Of a stretch of 5,360 nucleotides of DNA, positions 1 to 4,674 are shown one piece after another. How positions within the stretch are numbered: the first letter of the stretch is position 1; each line of letters begins with the position of its first letter. The notes under the pieces are model-generated. The model saw only the letters and a program-made list of their open reading frames with translations. It made no database searches and was not told the DNA's origin. This DNA comes from B1SED10-16 sp046498365. Lineage in GTDB: Bacteria; Desulfobacterota; Desulfobacteria; Desulfobacterales; Desulfosalsimonadaceae. The translations under genes were made by a program, and so were the position numbers. The stretch lies in assembly GCA_046498365.1 (NCBI GenBank), contig JAWOAV010000181.1, forward strand, positions 1-5,360, given 5' to 3'.

Positions 1-304
1 GCTCCAGAAAGGCATTTGTCATTTCCGGCAGAAAATAGGCCGCTTCCCGGATAAAGGTTTCATCTTCCAGCAGTTTTTCAATTTCCCGATTTTTAGAAAC
101 ATCTTCAGCGTGCCAAAGGCTTCTGGACACATGCCGCCCCGCCATACGGGCAAAAAACTTCCGGATACGGCTTTTTCCGGCATACACGTCCAACACCTCG
201 GGCAGGATATTGCCCAGAAGCTGCCGGACTTCCCGGGTGTGGAGCAGTTTACGGACAACGGCCGCGCCGGGGTCATCCGCCATTGGCGCTTGTCTTTTTT
301 GCAT
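1..304 (-). CDS. Hypothetical helical protein, 3' end beyond window (partial)
   Basis: An open frame of 101 complete codons starts with ATG at 304 and runs off the left edge without a stop. The start is chosen because AAAGGA (plus-strand 313-318) lies 8 nt upstream; a second in-frame ATG at codon 8 has no comparable site. The visible protein begins MQKRQAPMADDPGAAVV and is rich in charged and leucine residues (RKLLHTREVRQLLGNILPEV, then an Arg/Lys-rich stretch with RKFFARMAG, then a Lys/Glu-rich helix-like stretch). I see no signal peptide, membrane segment, cysteine motif or nucleotide-binding motif. It lies 39 nt downstream of the GMC oxidoreductase on the same strand, so the two are probably co-transcribed and it may serve that enzyme; this is inference only. 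I do not recognise the family. The gene itself is well supported by frame, start context and spacing. Confidence 0.72.
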   Translation of the reverse strand, partial: MQKRQAPMADDPGAAVVRKLLHTREVRQLLGNILPEVLDVYAGKSRIRKFFARMAGRHVSRSLWHAEDVSKNREIEKLLEDETFIREAAYFLPEMTNAFLE

Positions 305-343
305 GAAAACGGTCCTTTCAGATTGCCCGATCAGGTTATCAGG

Positions 344-1720
344 CTAAAGTGCCCCTGCCGAAAGCTGCTGTGCTTTTTCCCTTTTCGGCGTTACCACCAC
401 CGGCTGGAAATCGGTTTTACCCGAGGCCTTGTCCGCGGCAGCAAGATGCGTGGCCAAGCGTCTGCCCAGCGCCAAAAGCGTCCAGGTCGGCGGCAGGCCC
501 CACTCCTCGGGGATCACCGAGCAATCGCACACATAAAGATTGTCGAAAACAGTCTTGAGATCCGTATCCAGATGCTCGCCTATCTTCACCGTACCCCCCG
601 GGTGGGCCCCAAACATCCATCCCCGGTATATATCCGTGGCGCCGGCGTTGGCGAGAATCCGGCGGGCATGATCCGCCCCCTTTTCCAGGCGCAGTTTGTC
701 CTGGCGGCCAAGCGACTTTCGTACCCATCCCCGCTTGGTGATCTCCCCGCCCAGGTCGTCGCGGACCTTGATCATGATGGGCAGGACATCATGATACGCA
801 AACGCCTGCCGGACTTTCAGCACTTCGAGATCAAAAAGGATCTTCATGAGATGGGGCATGTTGAAATCGGTCATGACGATACCATCATCAGGGAAATGAA
901 CCCCTGCGCTCATGGGCACGGCCCTGCCGCTGCCCAGCCCCTTGATCCGGCCGTACACATATACAAGGGGATCGAAAAAGAAATGATACCCCGTACCAGG
1001 AATGCCGCTTTGCCGCAGGATCAACGGGGAGCCGATCCCTCCGGCGGCAATGACGATTTTGGCGCCGTATGCCTGAAACGTTTCTCTTTCATGGCGGTAT
1101 TCGACCCCGACGGCCGCCTGGTTTTCCACCAGAACCTTTTCCACTTTGGCGAAATTGATCATTTCCGCGCCGTTTTCCAGGGCCTCGTCCACAAAATTGC
1201 GGGCGCTCCACTTGGCGCCGTACGGGCAGCCATAGGAGCAAAGCTGACAATTGGCCCGGCACTTGTCCTGGAAAATGAACTTGTTCAACCGTTGCGCGTC
1301 ATATCCAAGCGCCCGGGCGCTTTCCAGAAAACGACGCGGTCCGGCCGCCATCAGGGCATCGGAGAGCGCCCCAATGGGAACATCCTCCCTGACTTCGGCT
1401 GCTTCCGCTGAGATGTCCACACCGTATTTCTTCAGCATTTCCACCGGCGGGTCAAACGCCGTGGCGCAGTAGATGACCGAACTGCCGCCGGTGGTGATGG
1501 CGCGGACAACGCCCAGCATCTGCGGGGTAAAGGAGATGCTCTTCCCAGGGGTGAACGCCCGCGGGATAATCTGGGTAAGCGTTCCCTTCAGCGGGTCATT
1601 GTCCCCCCACTCCAGGATCAGCACTTTCTTTCCCTGGCGGGACAACTCCCGGGCGACACTCGCCCCTCCCGGACCACTGCCGACCACAATGACGTCATAT
1701 TCGGCTTTCAGCGTTTTCAC
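344..1720 (-). CDS. GMC-family FAD-dependent oxidoreductase
   Basis: A 458-residue protein with the glucose-methanol-choline (GMC) oxidoreductase layout; the family oxidises alcohols with bound FAD. Seen: a Rossmann FAD motif G14-S-G-P-G-G19 near the N-terminus with ribose-binding-type E37; TTGGSSVIYC (77-85), the family's FAD-contact loop; AAGGIGSPLILRQSG (225-239), matching the GMC signature; and the C-terminal domain with GAHPGGT (H373), the conserved His position, and DNLYVCDCSVIP (393-404). A cysteine cluster C154, C158, C161, C165 precedes PYGAK, as in alcohol-oxidase-like bacterial and plant members. The usual Asn/His-Pro after the final glycine is Pro-Pro here (P410-P411), so the second catalytic residue looks substituted. 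There is no signal peptide, so it is probably cytoplasmic. At 458 residues it is shorter than typical 500-600-residue members. The start is GTG, set by a strong Shine-Dalgarno 8 nt away. The substrate cannot be read from sequence. Confidence 0.92.
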   Translation of the reverse strand: MKTLKAEYDVIVVGSGPGGASVARELSRQGKKVLILEWGDNDPLKGTLTQIIPRAFTPGKSISFTPQMLGVVRAITTGGSSVIYCATAFDPPVEMLKKYGVDISAEAAEVREDVPIGALSDALMAAGPRRFLESARALGYDAQRLNKFIFQDKCRANCQLCSYGCPYGAKWSARNFVDEALENGAEMINFAKVEKVLVENQAAVGVEYRHERETFQAYGAKIVIAAGGIGSPLILRQSGIPGTGYHFFFDPLVYVYGRIKGLGSGRAVPMSAGVHFPDDGIVMTDFNMPHLMKILFDLEVLKVRQAFAYHDVLPIMIKVRDDLGGEITKRGWVRKSLGRQDKLRLEKGADHARRILANAGATDIYRGWMFGAHPGGTVKIGEHLDTDLKTVFDNLYVCDCSVIPEEWGLPPTWTLLALGRRLATHLAAADKASGKTDFQPVVVTPKREKAQQLSAGAL

Positions 1721-1728
1721 GACGACTT

Positions 1729-1735
1729 CCTCCTT
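1729..1735 (-). promoter_or_regulatory. Strong Shine-Dalgarno fixing a GTG start
   Basis: On the minus strand AAGGAGG lies 8 nt upstream of the GTG at 1720. It decides the start of the GMC oxidoreductase despite the non-ATG codon, because the FAD motif follows only 13 residues later. Just upstream, CCCC-GCCA-GGGG-TGGC (plus 1739-1754, read on the minus strand) can fold in two exclusive ways, CCCC/GGGG or GCCA/TGGC, four to five bases from the site. Confidence 0.8.
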
Positions 1736-1882
1736 TTTGCCACCCCTGGCGGGGGGATGATAAGGGATTGTTTTGCTGGAAATGGTTCCTATACCCCGGT
1801 GCAGCCTTTCGGCATGACGTTTACCCGTTGAAACGAATCGAGCGGCACAAAAAGAAAAACAGGAAAAAAGGGGGCTCGCTAA

Positions 1883-1903
1883 GTCGACCGTCGACCGTCG
1901 ACC
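1883..1903. repeat. Three tandem copies of 7-bp GTCGACC
   Basis: Three perfect, uninterrupted copies of GTCGACC. Each copy contains the 6-bp palindrome GTCGAC, so three identical dyads are spaced at 7 bp. The array sits about 160 bp upstream of the GMC start and 265 bp upstream of the DsrE-like start, next to an AT-rich run. It could be a protein-binding array or a simple slippage microsatellite; the sequence alone does not decide. Confidence 0.9.
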
Positions 1904-2052
1904 TATACTTTATTTTTTTTGGCTCCCGGATGTCAAGTACAAATCTCACCACCCCCGCTTTTTTGGCAAAGAATCCTAAATGCCCGGCTATTTCTGCAGG
2001 GTCGAACGTATAAAAACAAGGGGCCTTCCGGAAAAAGTCGTATTGAAAAATA

Positions 2053-2077
2053 CCGCGAAGCGGAAAACCGCTTTTTT
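2053..2077 (+). terminator. Terminator-like hairpin with competing upstream hairpin
   Basis: AAGCGG (2058-2063), loop AAAA, CCGCTT (2068-2073), then a T-run extending to 2077 has the form of an intrinsic terminator on the plus strand. Immediately upstream, CCGC (2053-2056) can instead pair with GCGG (2060-2063) across a GAA loop, which would dismantle the terminator stem. It lies about 90 bases upstream of the DsrE-like gene with no plus-strand gene before it, so it would act as a leader attenuator or end a short transcript. The stem is only 6 bp, so confidence is moderate. Confidence 0.5.
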
Positions 2078-2156
2078 ATAAAAACAATTGATTTTCAAAA
2101 AACAATGAGGCAAGAATACCGTAAAATCGTATCTTTGACATAAACACAGCACCCTT

Positions 2157-2161
2157 GGAGG
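2157..2161 (+). promoter_or_regulatory. Shine-Dalgarno deciding the ATG at 2167
   Basis: GGAGG lies 5 nt before the ATG at 2167. It overlaps the in-frame TTG at 2155, which would otherwise extend the open frame by four codons, so the ATG is the real start. Confidence 0.85.
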
Positions 2162-2166
2162 ATAAA

Positions 2167-2526
2167 ATGACCGAAAACGTGGTGATCGCCCTTTCATGCG
2201 GCACAGACAACCCGAACCGGAGCACGCGGGCCCTTTTCATGGCCATGGTGGCGCACAAGGAAGGAAAAAATGCCACGGTGTTTCTCTTGGACGAGGCCGT
2301 GTATCTGGCAAAAGAAGGCCTGACCGCCAATATCAAAGCCGCCACAGGGGATTCGGCCGACGACCATATGACCTATCTTCAGGCCCATGGCATTCCCGTG
2401 CTGGTCTGCCGGCCGTGTGCGGATTCCAGGGGGATTTCAGAGGAAGATCTGATAGAGGGCTCTCGCATGGCTGCTGCCGCCGAACTGGTCCATCTGGCCT
2501 GCGACGCCGCCGTGATCAGCCTGTAA
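2167..2526 (+). CDS. DsrE/DsrF-like family protein
   Basis: A 119-residue single-domain protein. Its alternating pattern fits the DsrE-like fold (PF02635-type, sulfur-relay and peroxiredoxin-like family): a first strand VVIALSCGT (5-13), a helix with RALFMAMVAHKEGK, a second strand ATVFLLDEAVYLA (36-48), a helix rich in Ala/Asp, a third strand IPVLVC (76-81), and the C-terminal PCADSRGISEEDLIEGSRMAAAAELVHLA typical of this family. Cysteines are C11, C81, C84 and C112; C81-R-P-C84 forms a CxxC at the position where family members carry a reactive cysteine. Relatives pass sulfane sulfur between proteins (DsrEFH, TusBCD) or have unknown roles. No dsr or tus partners are nearby, so it is an orphan and the specific role is unknown. 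It has its own strong ribosome site and is probably monocistronic, converging on the patatin gene. There is no signal peptide, so it is cytoplasmic. Confidence 0.82.
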   Translation: MTENVVIALSCGTDNPNRSTRALFMAMVAHKEGKNATVFLLDEAVYLAKEGLTANIKAATGDSADDHMTYLQAHGIPVLVCRPCADSRGISEEDLIEGSRMAAAAELVHLACDAAVISL

Positions 2527-2543
2527 AACAGAAAAGCACATCC

Positions 2544-2558
2544 AACCAGCGGCCGGTT
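2544..2558 (-). terminator. Weak hairpin between convergent genes
   Basis: Read on the minus strand, AACCGG and CTGGTT pair (5 Watson-Crick pairs and one G-U) around a CCG loop, overlapping the patatin stop codon. A loose T-rich stretch follows about 8 nt later. Only 31 bp separate the two convergent stop codons, so some terminator is expected here, but this one is weak and lacks an adjacent T-run. Confidence 0.25.
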
Positions 2559-3517
2559 TAGCCGAGGATCTTTTCGATTTTGCGTTTCAGCTCGTCTTTC
2601 ACGGGTGCGGCCTGTTCATAAATTTCCTTTGCCTTGTGAAAGTCAAGCACCCGTATGCCGGTTACCGGGGGTTGGAGAAAAATATCGGGCGCCTGCTTGT
2701 TTCGCATATGGCGGATGACGTTGGCCTGCATGATATCGAAGGTGTTGAAAATCAGGTCCAGGTAGCCGGGCTTGCCGTCTTCCGGCCGCTTCCGGGTTCC
2801 GGTAACGTCTACGGCAATGGTAATGTCAACCCGGTCTATGATCAGATCGTAGGGAACCGGGTTGACCATGCCGCCATCCACAAGAAGTCTGTCCTGGTAT
2901 TCTACCGGCGGAAAAACGCCCGGCAATGCAGCGCTCGCCATGATGGGAGGAATCAGTGGGCCGCTGTCGAAAACCACCATTTCGCGCTTCCAGAAATCCG
3001 TCGCCGTAACCGACAGGGGAATATCAAGCTCCTCAAATGTCTCTTTTCCAAGTGTATCTTCCAGGAACAACCGGAAAGCTTCCGGATCCGCCAGGCCGCC
3101 GGCAGCGATATCCAGTTCGAACAAATCCAGTACATTGACCCGGTCCTTTTCAAATACGGCACCCAGCCAGTTTCCAAGCCCTTCCGGCACCATTTCCGCC
3201 ACCAGGTCTTTCAGCCTCTTTGAATCATGACCCGCTGCCACCAATCCACCGATCAATGCGCCGATGCTGCTGCCGGAAATGCATTCCGGTTTAAGGCCAA
3301 GCTCTTCCAGGGCTTCGACGACCACAATATGCGCCAGACCCGACGCGCCGCCGGAACCAAGGGCAAGTCCGATACCGGAAGGTTTTTTCCCTTTTGCTTC
3401 AGCGTTTGCATTGTTCGCGGAAAGGGGCAGCATGCCGGCGATCAGTGCGGCCCGGCCCATCCGGATCAAAAAATCCCGGCGGGAAACATGCCCCCGGATA
3501 CCATTGGATATATTCAC
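2558..3517 (-). CDS. Tat-exported patatin-like phospholipase (RssA-type)
   Basis: A 319-residue patatin-family hydrolase; the family uses a Ser-Asp dyad to cleave acyl esters of lipids. Seen in order: a twin-arginine signal S12-R-R-D-F-L17 followed by a hydrophobic stretch (about 21-34) and an A37-N-A39 cleavage site; the glycine-rich oxyanion loop ALGSGGASGLAH (52-63); the nucleophile elbow G82-S-S84-I-G86; the ASAALPGVFPPV block (194-205); and D214-G-G with MVNPVP, the catalytic Asp. The oxyanion loop has Ser59 where family members usually have Arg or Lys. The Tat signal indicates export across the inner membrane after folding, which is not usual for RssA-like members and suggests a periplasmic or membrane-facing lipid target. 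The start is GTG; no later start keeps the Arg-Arg motif, and the ribosome site (AAGG, about 11-12 nt away) is weak. The gene is convergent with the DsrE-like gene. Confidence 0.9.
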   Translation of the reverse strand: MNISNGIRGHVSRRDFLIRMGRAALIAGMLPLSANNANAEAKGKKPSGIGLALGSGGASGLAHIVVVEALEELGLKPECISGSSIGALIGGLVAAGHDSKRLKDLVAEMVPEGLGNWLGAVFEKDRVNVLDLFELDIAAGGLADPEAFRLFLEDTLGKETFEELDIPLSVTATDFWKREMVVFDSGPLIPPIMASAALPGVFPPVEYQDRLLVDGGMVNPVPYDLIIDRVDITIAVDVTGTRKRPEDGKPGYLDLIFNTFDIMQANVIRHMRNKQAPDIFLQPPVTGIRVLDFHKAKEIYEQAAPVKDELKRKIEKILG

Positions 3518-3558
3518 GATAAAACGCCTTTTTCTTATATTATTGGATTTTACGCACC

Positions 3559-3564
3559 ATTATA
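3559..3564 (-). promoter_or_regulatory. Candidate -10 box for the patatin gene
   Basis: The minus strand reads TATAAT here, a perfect -10 hexamer 41 nt before the GTG start, immediately outside the end of the repeat element. No good -35 lies 16-18 bp upstream: that position falls in the A/T run of the repeat hairpin. The element may have separated the box from its original -35. Confidence 0.3.
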
Positions 3565-3565
3565 T

Positions 3566-3580
3566 TAGAACCCATCTCAA
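3566..3580 (+). repeat. 15-bp repeat copy A (forward)
   Basis: TAGAACCCATCTCAA, an exact copy of the consensus, extended by an A-run to 3585. It pairs with copy B to form a hairpin and with copy C as a 20-bp perfect inverted pair. Confidence 0.95.
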
Positions 3581-3605
3581 AAAAATCTTTTTTTTGAGAT
3601 GGGTT
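3569..3605. repeat. Perfect 17-bp inverted repeat with 3-nt loop
   Basis: AACCCATCTC followed by seven A (3569-3585) and seven T followed by GAGATGGGTT (3589-3605) are exact complements around the loop TCT. Either strand could form a strong cruciform or RNA hairpin. It is not a usual terminator, because the T-run lies inside the stem and GTAGAAAC rather than T follows. Confidence 0.92.
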
Positions 3606-3608
3606 GTA
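3594..3608 (-). repeat. 15-bp repeat copy B (reverse)
   Basis: TTGAGATGGGTTGTA on the plus strand, one mismatch to the consensus complement (G for C). Together with upstream ATCTTTTTT it belongs to a 21-bp exact direct repeat (3585-3605) recurring at 3657-3677. Confidence 0.93.
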
Positions 3609-3665
3609 GAAACGCATATTTTCATGGGCGTCCCCCTTTTTTTTCTACCCCACTTGATCTTTTTT

Positions 3666-3680
3666 TTGAGATGGGTTCTA
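3666..3680 (-). repeat. 15-bp repeat copy C (reverse)
   Basis: TTGAGATGGGTTCTA on the plus strand, an exact complement of the consensus. It lies 20 bp beyond the acetyltransferase stop codon. With copy B it shares 21 identical bases at a 72-bp offset. Confidence 0.95.
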
Positions 3681-3700
3681 AAACCATGAAGCCGAAAATG

Positions 3701-4318
3701 CTACAATATCAATTCCATTCGGATATGGTCCGGCACATGTACCGGATCGTCTTGAAACGGCCAGTTTTGCCGGGCAACCATACAAAAGCCCAGCCGTTCA
3801 TAGAGTTTCCTTGCGCGCGTATTGTCGGCGGCGACATCCAGTATGCAGCGCCGGAGTTTTTGAGAGCGGGCCGCCCGTATCTGATCTTCAAGAAGTCTGC
3901 TCCCGATGCCCCGCCCCCGCATACCGGCGGCCACGCCAAGATTCTGAATAAACAGGGCGTCCCGGCCCGGCCGGGGCGTGATTGCTTCCAGGCGGGCGGC
4001 CCTTTTCAACACGCCCGGGCTTTTGAAAACCCCGTAAAACCGGATGATTTGCCACACCATCATGCGGCTCAGCCGCTCGAATTCATCTGCGCTGTAAAAG
4101 GCGCCGATCCCGGCAACGCGGCCGTCAACAATGGCGGCCCTGTGATTTCTGAACCCGATGACCCCGGAACCGTCCCGAAACGCCCAACGAATGAAATCGA
4201 TTGCCCGATGTTTCCTCGTGGCAAAGGCATACTCGATTGCCGCCGGGCCTGCGCTGTAAATCAAATCAGCGGCCTGCAAATCATCTTCGGGCCGGGCCCT
4301 GCGAAATGTCATATTCAT
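3701..4318 (-). CDS. GNAT-family N-acetyltransferase
   Basis: A 205-residue protein with the GCN5-related N-acetyltransferase fold, which transfers acetyl from acetyl-CoA to an amine. Seen: an N-terminal strand MTFRRARPEDDLQAADL (3-19) typical of the family start; the acetyl-CoA pyrophosphate loop R134-G-R-G-I-G139 within LGVAAGMRGRGIGSRLLE; and the second signature DVAADNTRARKLYERLGF (161-178) with N166 and the usual catalytic-position Y173. The roughly 80-residue insert between strand AAIVDGRVAGIGAFYS and the CoA loop is long for a minimal GNAT. The open frame extends 25 codons further upstream into repeat D, but ATG at 4318 is chosen: AGGA (plus 4327-4330) is 8 nt away and the domain starts directly after it. 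The acceptor substrate is unknown. The gene is tightly bracketed by inverted repeat copies C and D (20 and 27 bp from its ends), unlike its neighbours. Confidence 0.88.
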   Translation of the reverse strand: MNMTFRRARPEDDLQAADLIYSAGPAAIEYAFATRKHRAIDFIRWAFRDGSGVIGFRNHRAAIVDGRVAGIGAFYSADEFERLSRMMVWQIIRFYGVFKSPGVLKRAARLEAITPRPGRDALFIQNLGVAAGMRGRGIGSRLLEDQIRAARSQKLRRCILDVAADNTRARKLYERLGFCMVARQNWPFQDDPVHVPDHIRMELIL

Positions 4319-4345
4319 GGTGTATATCCTGATAAAACTGGTTTG

Positions 4346-4360
4346 TAGAACCCATCTCAA
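4346..4360 (+). repeat. 15-bp repeat copy D (forward)
   Basis: TAGAACCCATCTCAA, identical to copy A. It lies 27 bp upstream of the acetyltransferase start codon. Reading outward, copies C and D are both followed by AAACCA (D has one extra C), so the inverted pair around the gene extends to about 20 bp with one indel. Confidence 0.95.
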
Positions 4361-4411
4361 CATTCGGATTTCGTTCCATCCGCTTGTTTGCATTTCGTTT
4401 TTTCGGGATCA

Positions 4412-4549
4412 AAATCGCTATCGAAATCGGTTTTTTCAAATCCATAGAACACGACATCTTCCTTTTGAAATACGGAAACCACCCAGCTTTTCGTACCCAA
4501 GTGACCGATTCTTTTCTTTCGATTGCGATACCCATAGCGATAGCGATTT
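4412..4549. repeat. 12-bp inverted repeat inside the right element
   Basis: AAATCGCTATCG (4412-4423) and CGATAGCGATTT (4538-4549) are exact complements 114 bp apart. Flanking bases are built from the same CGATA/CGAAA words (for example CGAAATCGG at 4422-4430 and GATTGCGATACCCATAG at 4521-4537), giving the interior a low-complexity character. Confidence 0.8.
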
Positions 4550-4586
4550 CGAATATCCAACAAAAAGGGTAGGCCGAAAAATAATT

Positions 4587-4601
4587 TTGAGATCGGTTCT
4601 A
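4587..4601 (-). repeat. 15-bp repeat copy E (reverse)
   Basis: TTGAGATCGGTTCTA on the plus strand, one mismatch (C for G) to the consensus complement. Its outer flank ATATGAT nearly equals the outer flank of copy A read on the other strand (ATATAAT). Confidence 0.92.
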
Positions 4602-4602
4602 A

Positions 4603-4608
4603 TATGAT
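4603..4608 (+). promoter_or_regulatory. Candidate -10 box for the aldehyde oxidoreductase gene
   Basis: TATGAT matches the -10 consensus at 5 of 6 positions, 66 nt before the ATG at 4675, just outside repeat copy E. No convincing -35 sits 16-18 bp upstream. Further down, TTTTGC (4639-4644) and GCAAAA (4654-4659) form a dyad with a 9-nt spacer that could be an operator or a stem before the ribosome site. Both are weak calls. Confidence 0.25.
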
Positions 4609-4674
4609 ACAGTGTCGGCGGGCCGTGTGGAAGCACGTTTTTGCATAAAATTCGCAAAACAAAAAGGATGTATT

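Larger units (their letters stand above)
1721..2166. other. Divergent intergenic region between GMC and DsrE-like genes
   Basis: About 440 bases with no convincing gene on either strand; short open frames here lack ribosome sites and recognisable protein sequence. From left to right it holds the GMC ribosome-binding site and a small GC hairpin, a purine-rich tract (about 1846-1874), three GTCGACC units (1883-1903) followed by a T-run (1911-1920), an AT-rich stretch, a terminator-like hairpin (2058-2077) and the DsrE-like ribosome site. Promoters for both divergent genes must lie here. I could not find a -35/-10 pair close enough to consensus to name: TTGATT at 2088-2093 has only a poor -10 at the right distance, and TTGACA at 2135-2140 is too close to the start codon. 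Confidence 0.6.
3566..3680. mobile_element. Putative 115-bp MITE-like element, left of the acetyltransferase gene
   Basis: The ends are perfect 20-bp inverted repeats: TAGAACCCATCTCAA plus five A residues (3566-3585), and its complement ending GGGTTCTA at 3680. Inside lies a further reverse copy (3594-3608), so the left end also forms a hairpin with it. Both outer ends finish in TA, as a TA target duplication would. The interior is AT-rich with poly-T runs and carries no convincing gene; a minus-strand ATG at 3624 preceded by a G-rich stretch opens only a frame of about 20 codons made mostly of repeat sequence. There is no transposase, so it would be non-autonomous. Classification as a mobile element is inference from structure. 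Confidence 0.5.
4346..4601. mobile_element. Putative 256-bp MITE-like element, right of the acetyltransferase gene
   Basis: It is bounded by inverted copies D (TAGAACCCATCTCAA) and E (complement TAGAACCGATCTCAA). The match continues inward so that 18 of the first 20 bases agree, and both ends finish in TA. The interior carries no convincing gene: minus-strand open frames crossing it are low-complexity Lys/Arg/Phe-Asp sequence and run on into other genes antisense. It contains a 12-bp inverted repeat, AAATCGCTATCG at 4412-4423 and its complement at 4538-4549, and GATAGCGAT-like stretches unlike the surrounding coding DNA. There is no transposase. Size and ends fit a non-autonomous element using TA targets; mobility is inferred. 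Confidence 0.5.

Noticed and set aside
110..1411. 433-codon plus-strand open frame antisense to the GMC gene
   Set aside because: It lies opposite a gene with clear family motifs, its translation is Arg/His/Pro-rich with no recognisable domain, and it has no ribosome site. It is a shadow of GC-rich codon use.
2135..2140. TTGACA as -35 for the DsrE-like gene
   Set aside because: A -10 at 16-18 bp would overlap the ribosome site, and nothing suitable is present.
3585..3624. Small minus-strand frame starting at 3624 with a G-rich stretch upstream
   Set aside because: It is about 20 codons long, most of it encoded by the repeat hairpin, with no independent support.
3599..4348. 249-codon plus-strand frame across the acetyltransferase
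   Set aside because: It is antisense to GNAT signature motifs and begins inside repeat copy B; Pro/Ala-rich with no domain.
4332..4360. Hybrid promoter for the acetyltransferase: TTGAGA from repeat D, 17-bp spacer, TTTTAT
   Set aside because: The spacing is ideal, but the start point would fall about 7 nt before the ATG and leave the ribosome site AGGA untranscribed or at the extreme end. Treated as coincidence.
3566..4601. CRISPR array or integron attC-like cassette array
   Set aside because: Repeats alternate in orientation with irregular spacing (tens to hundreds of bp), no Cas or integrase gene is present, and the repeats lack attC core sites.
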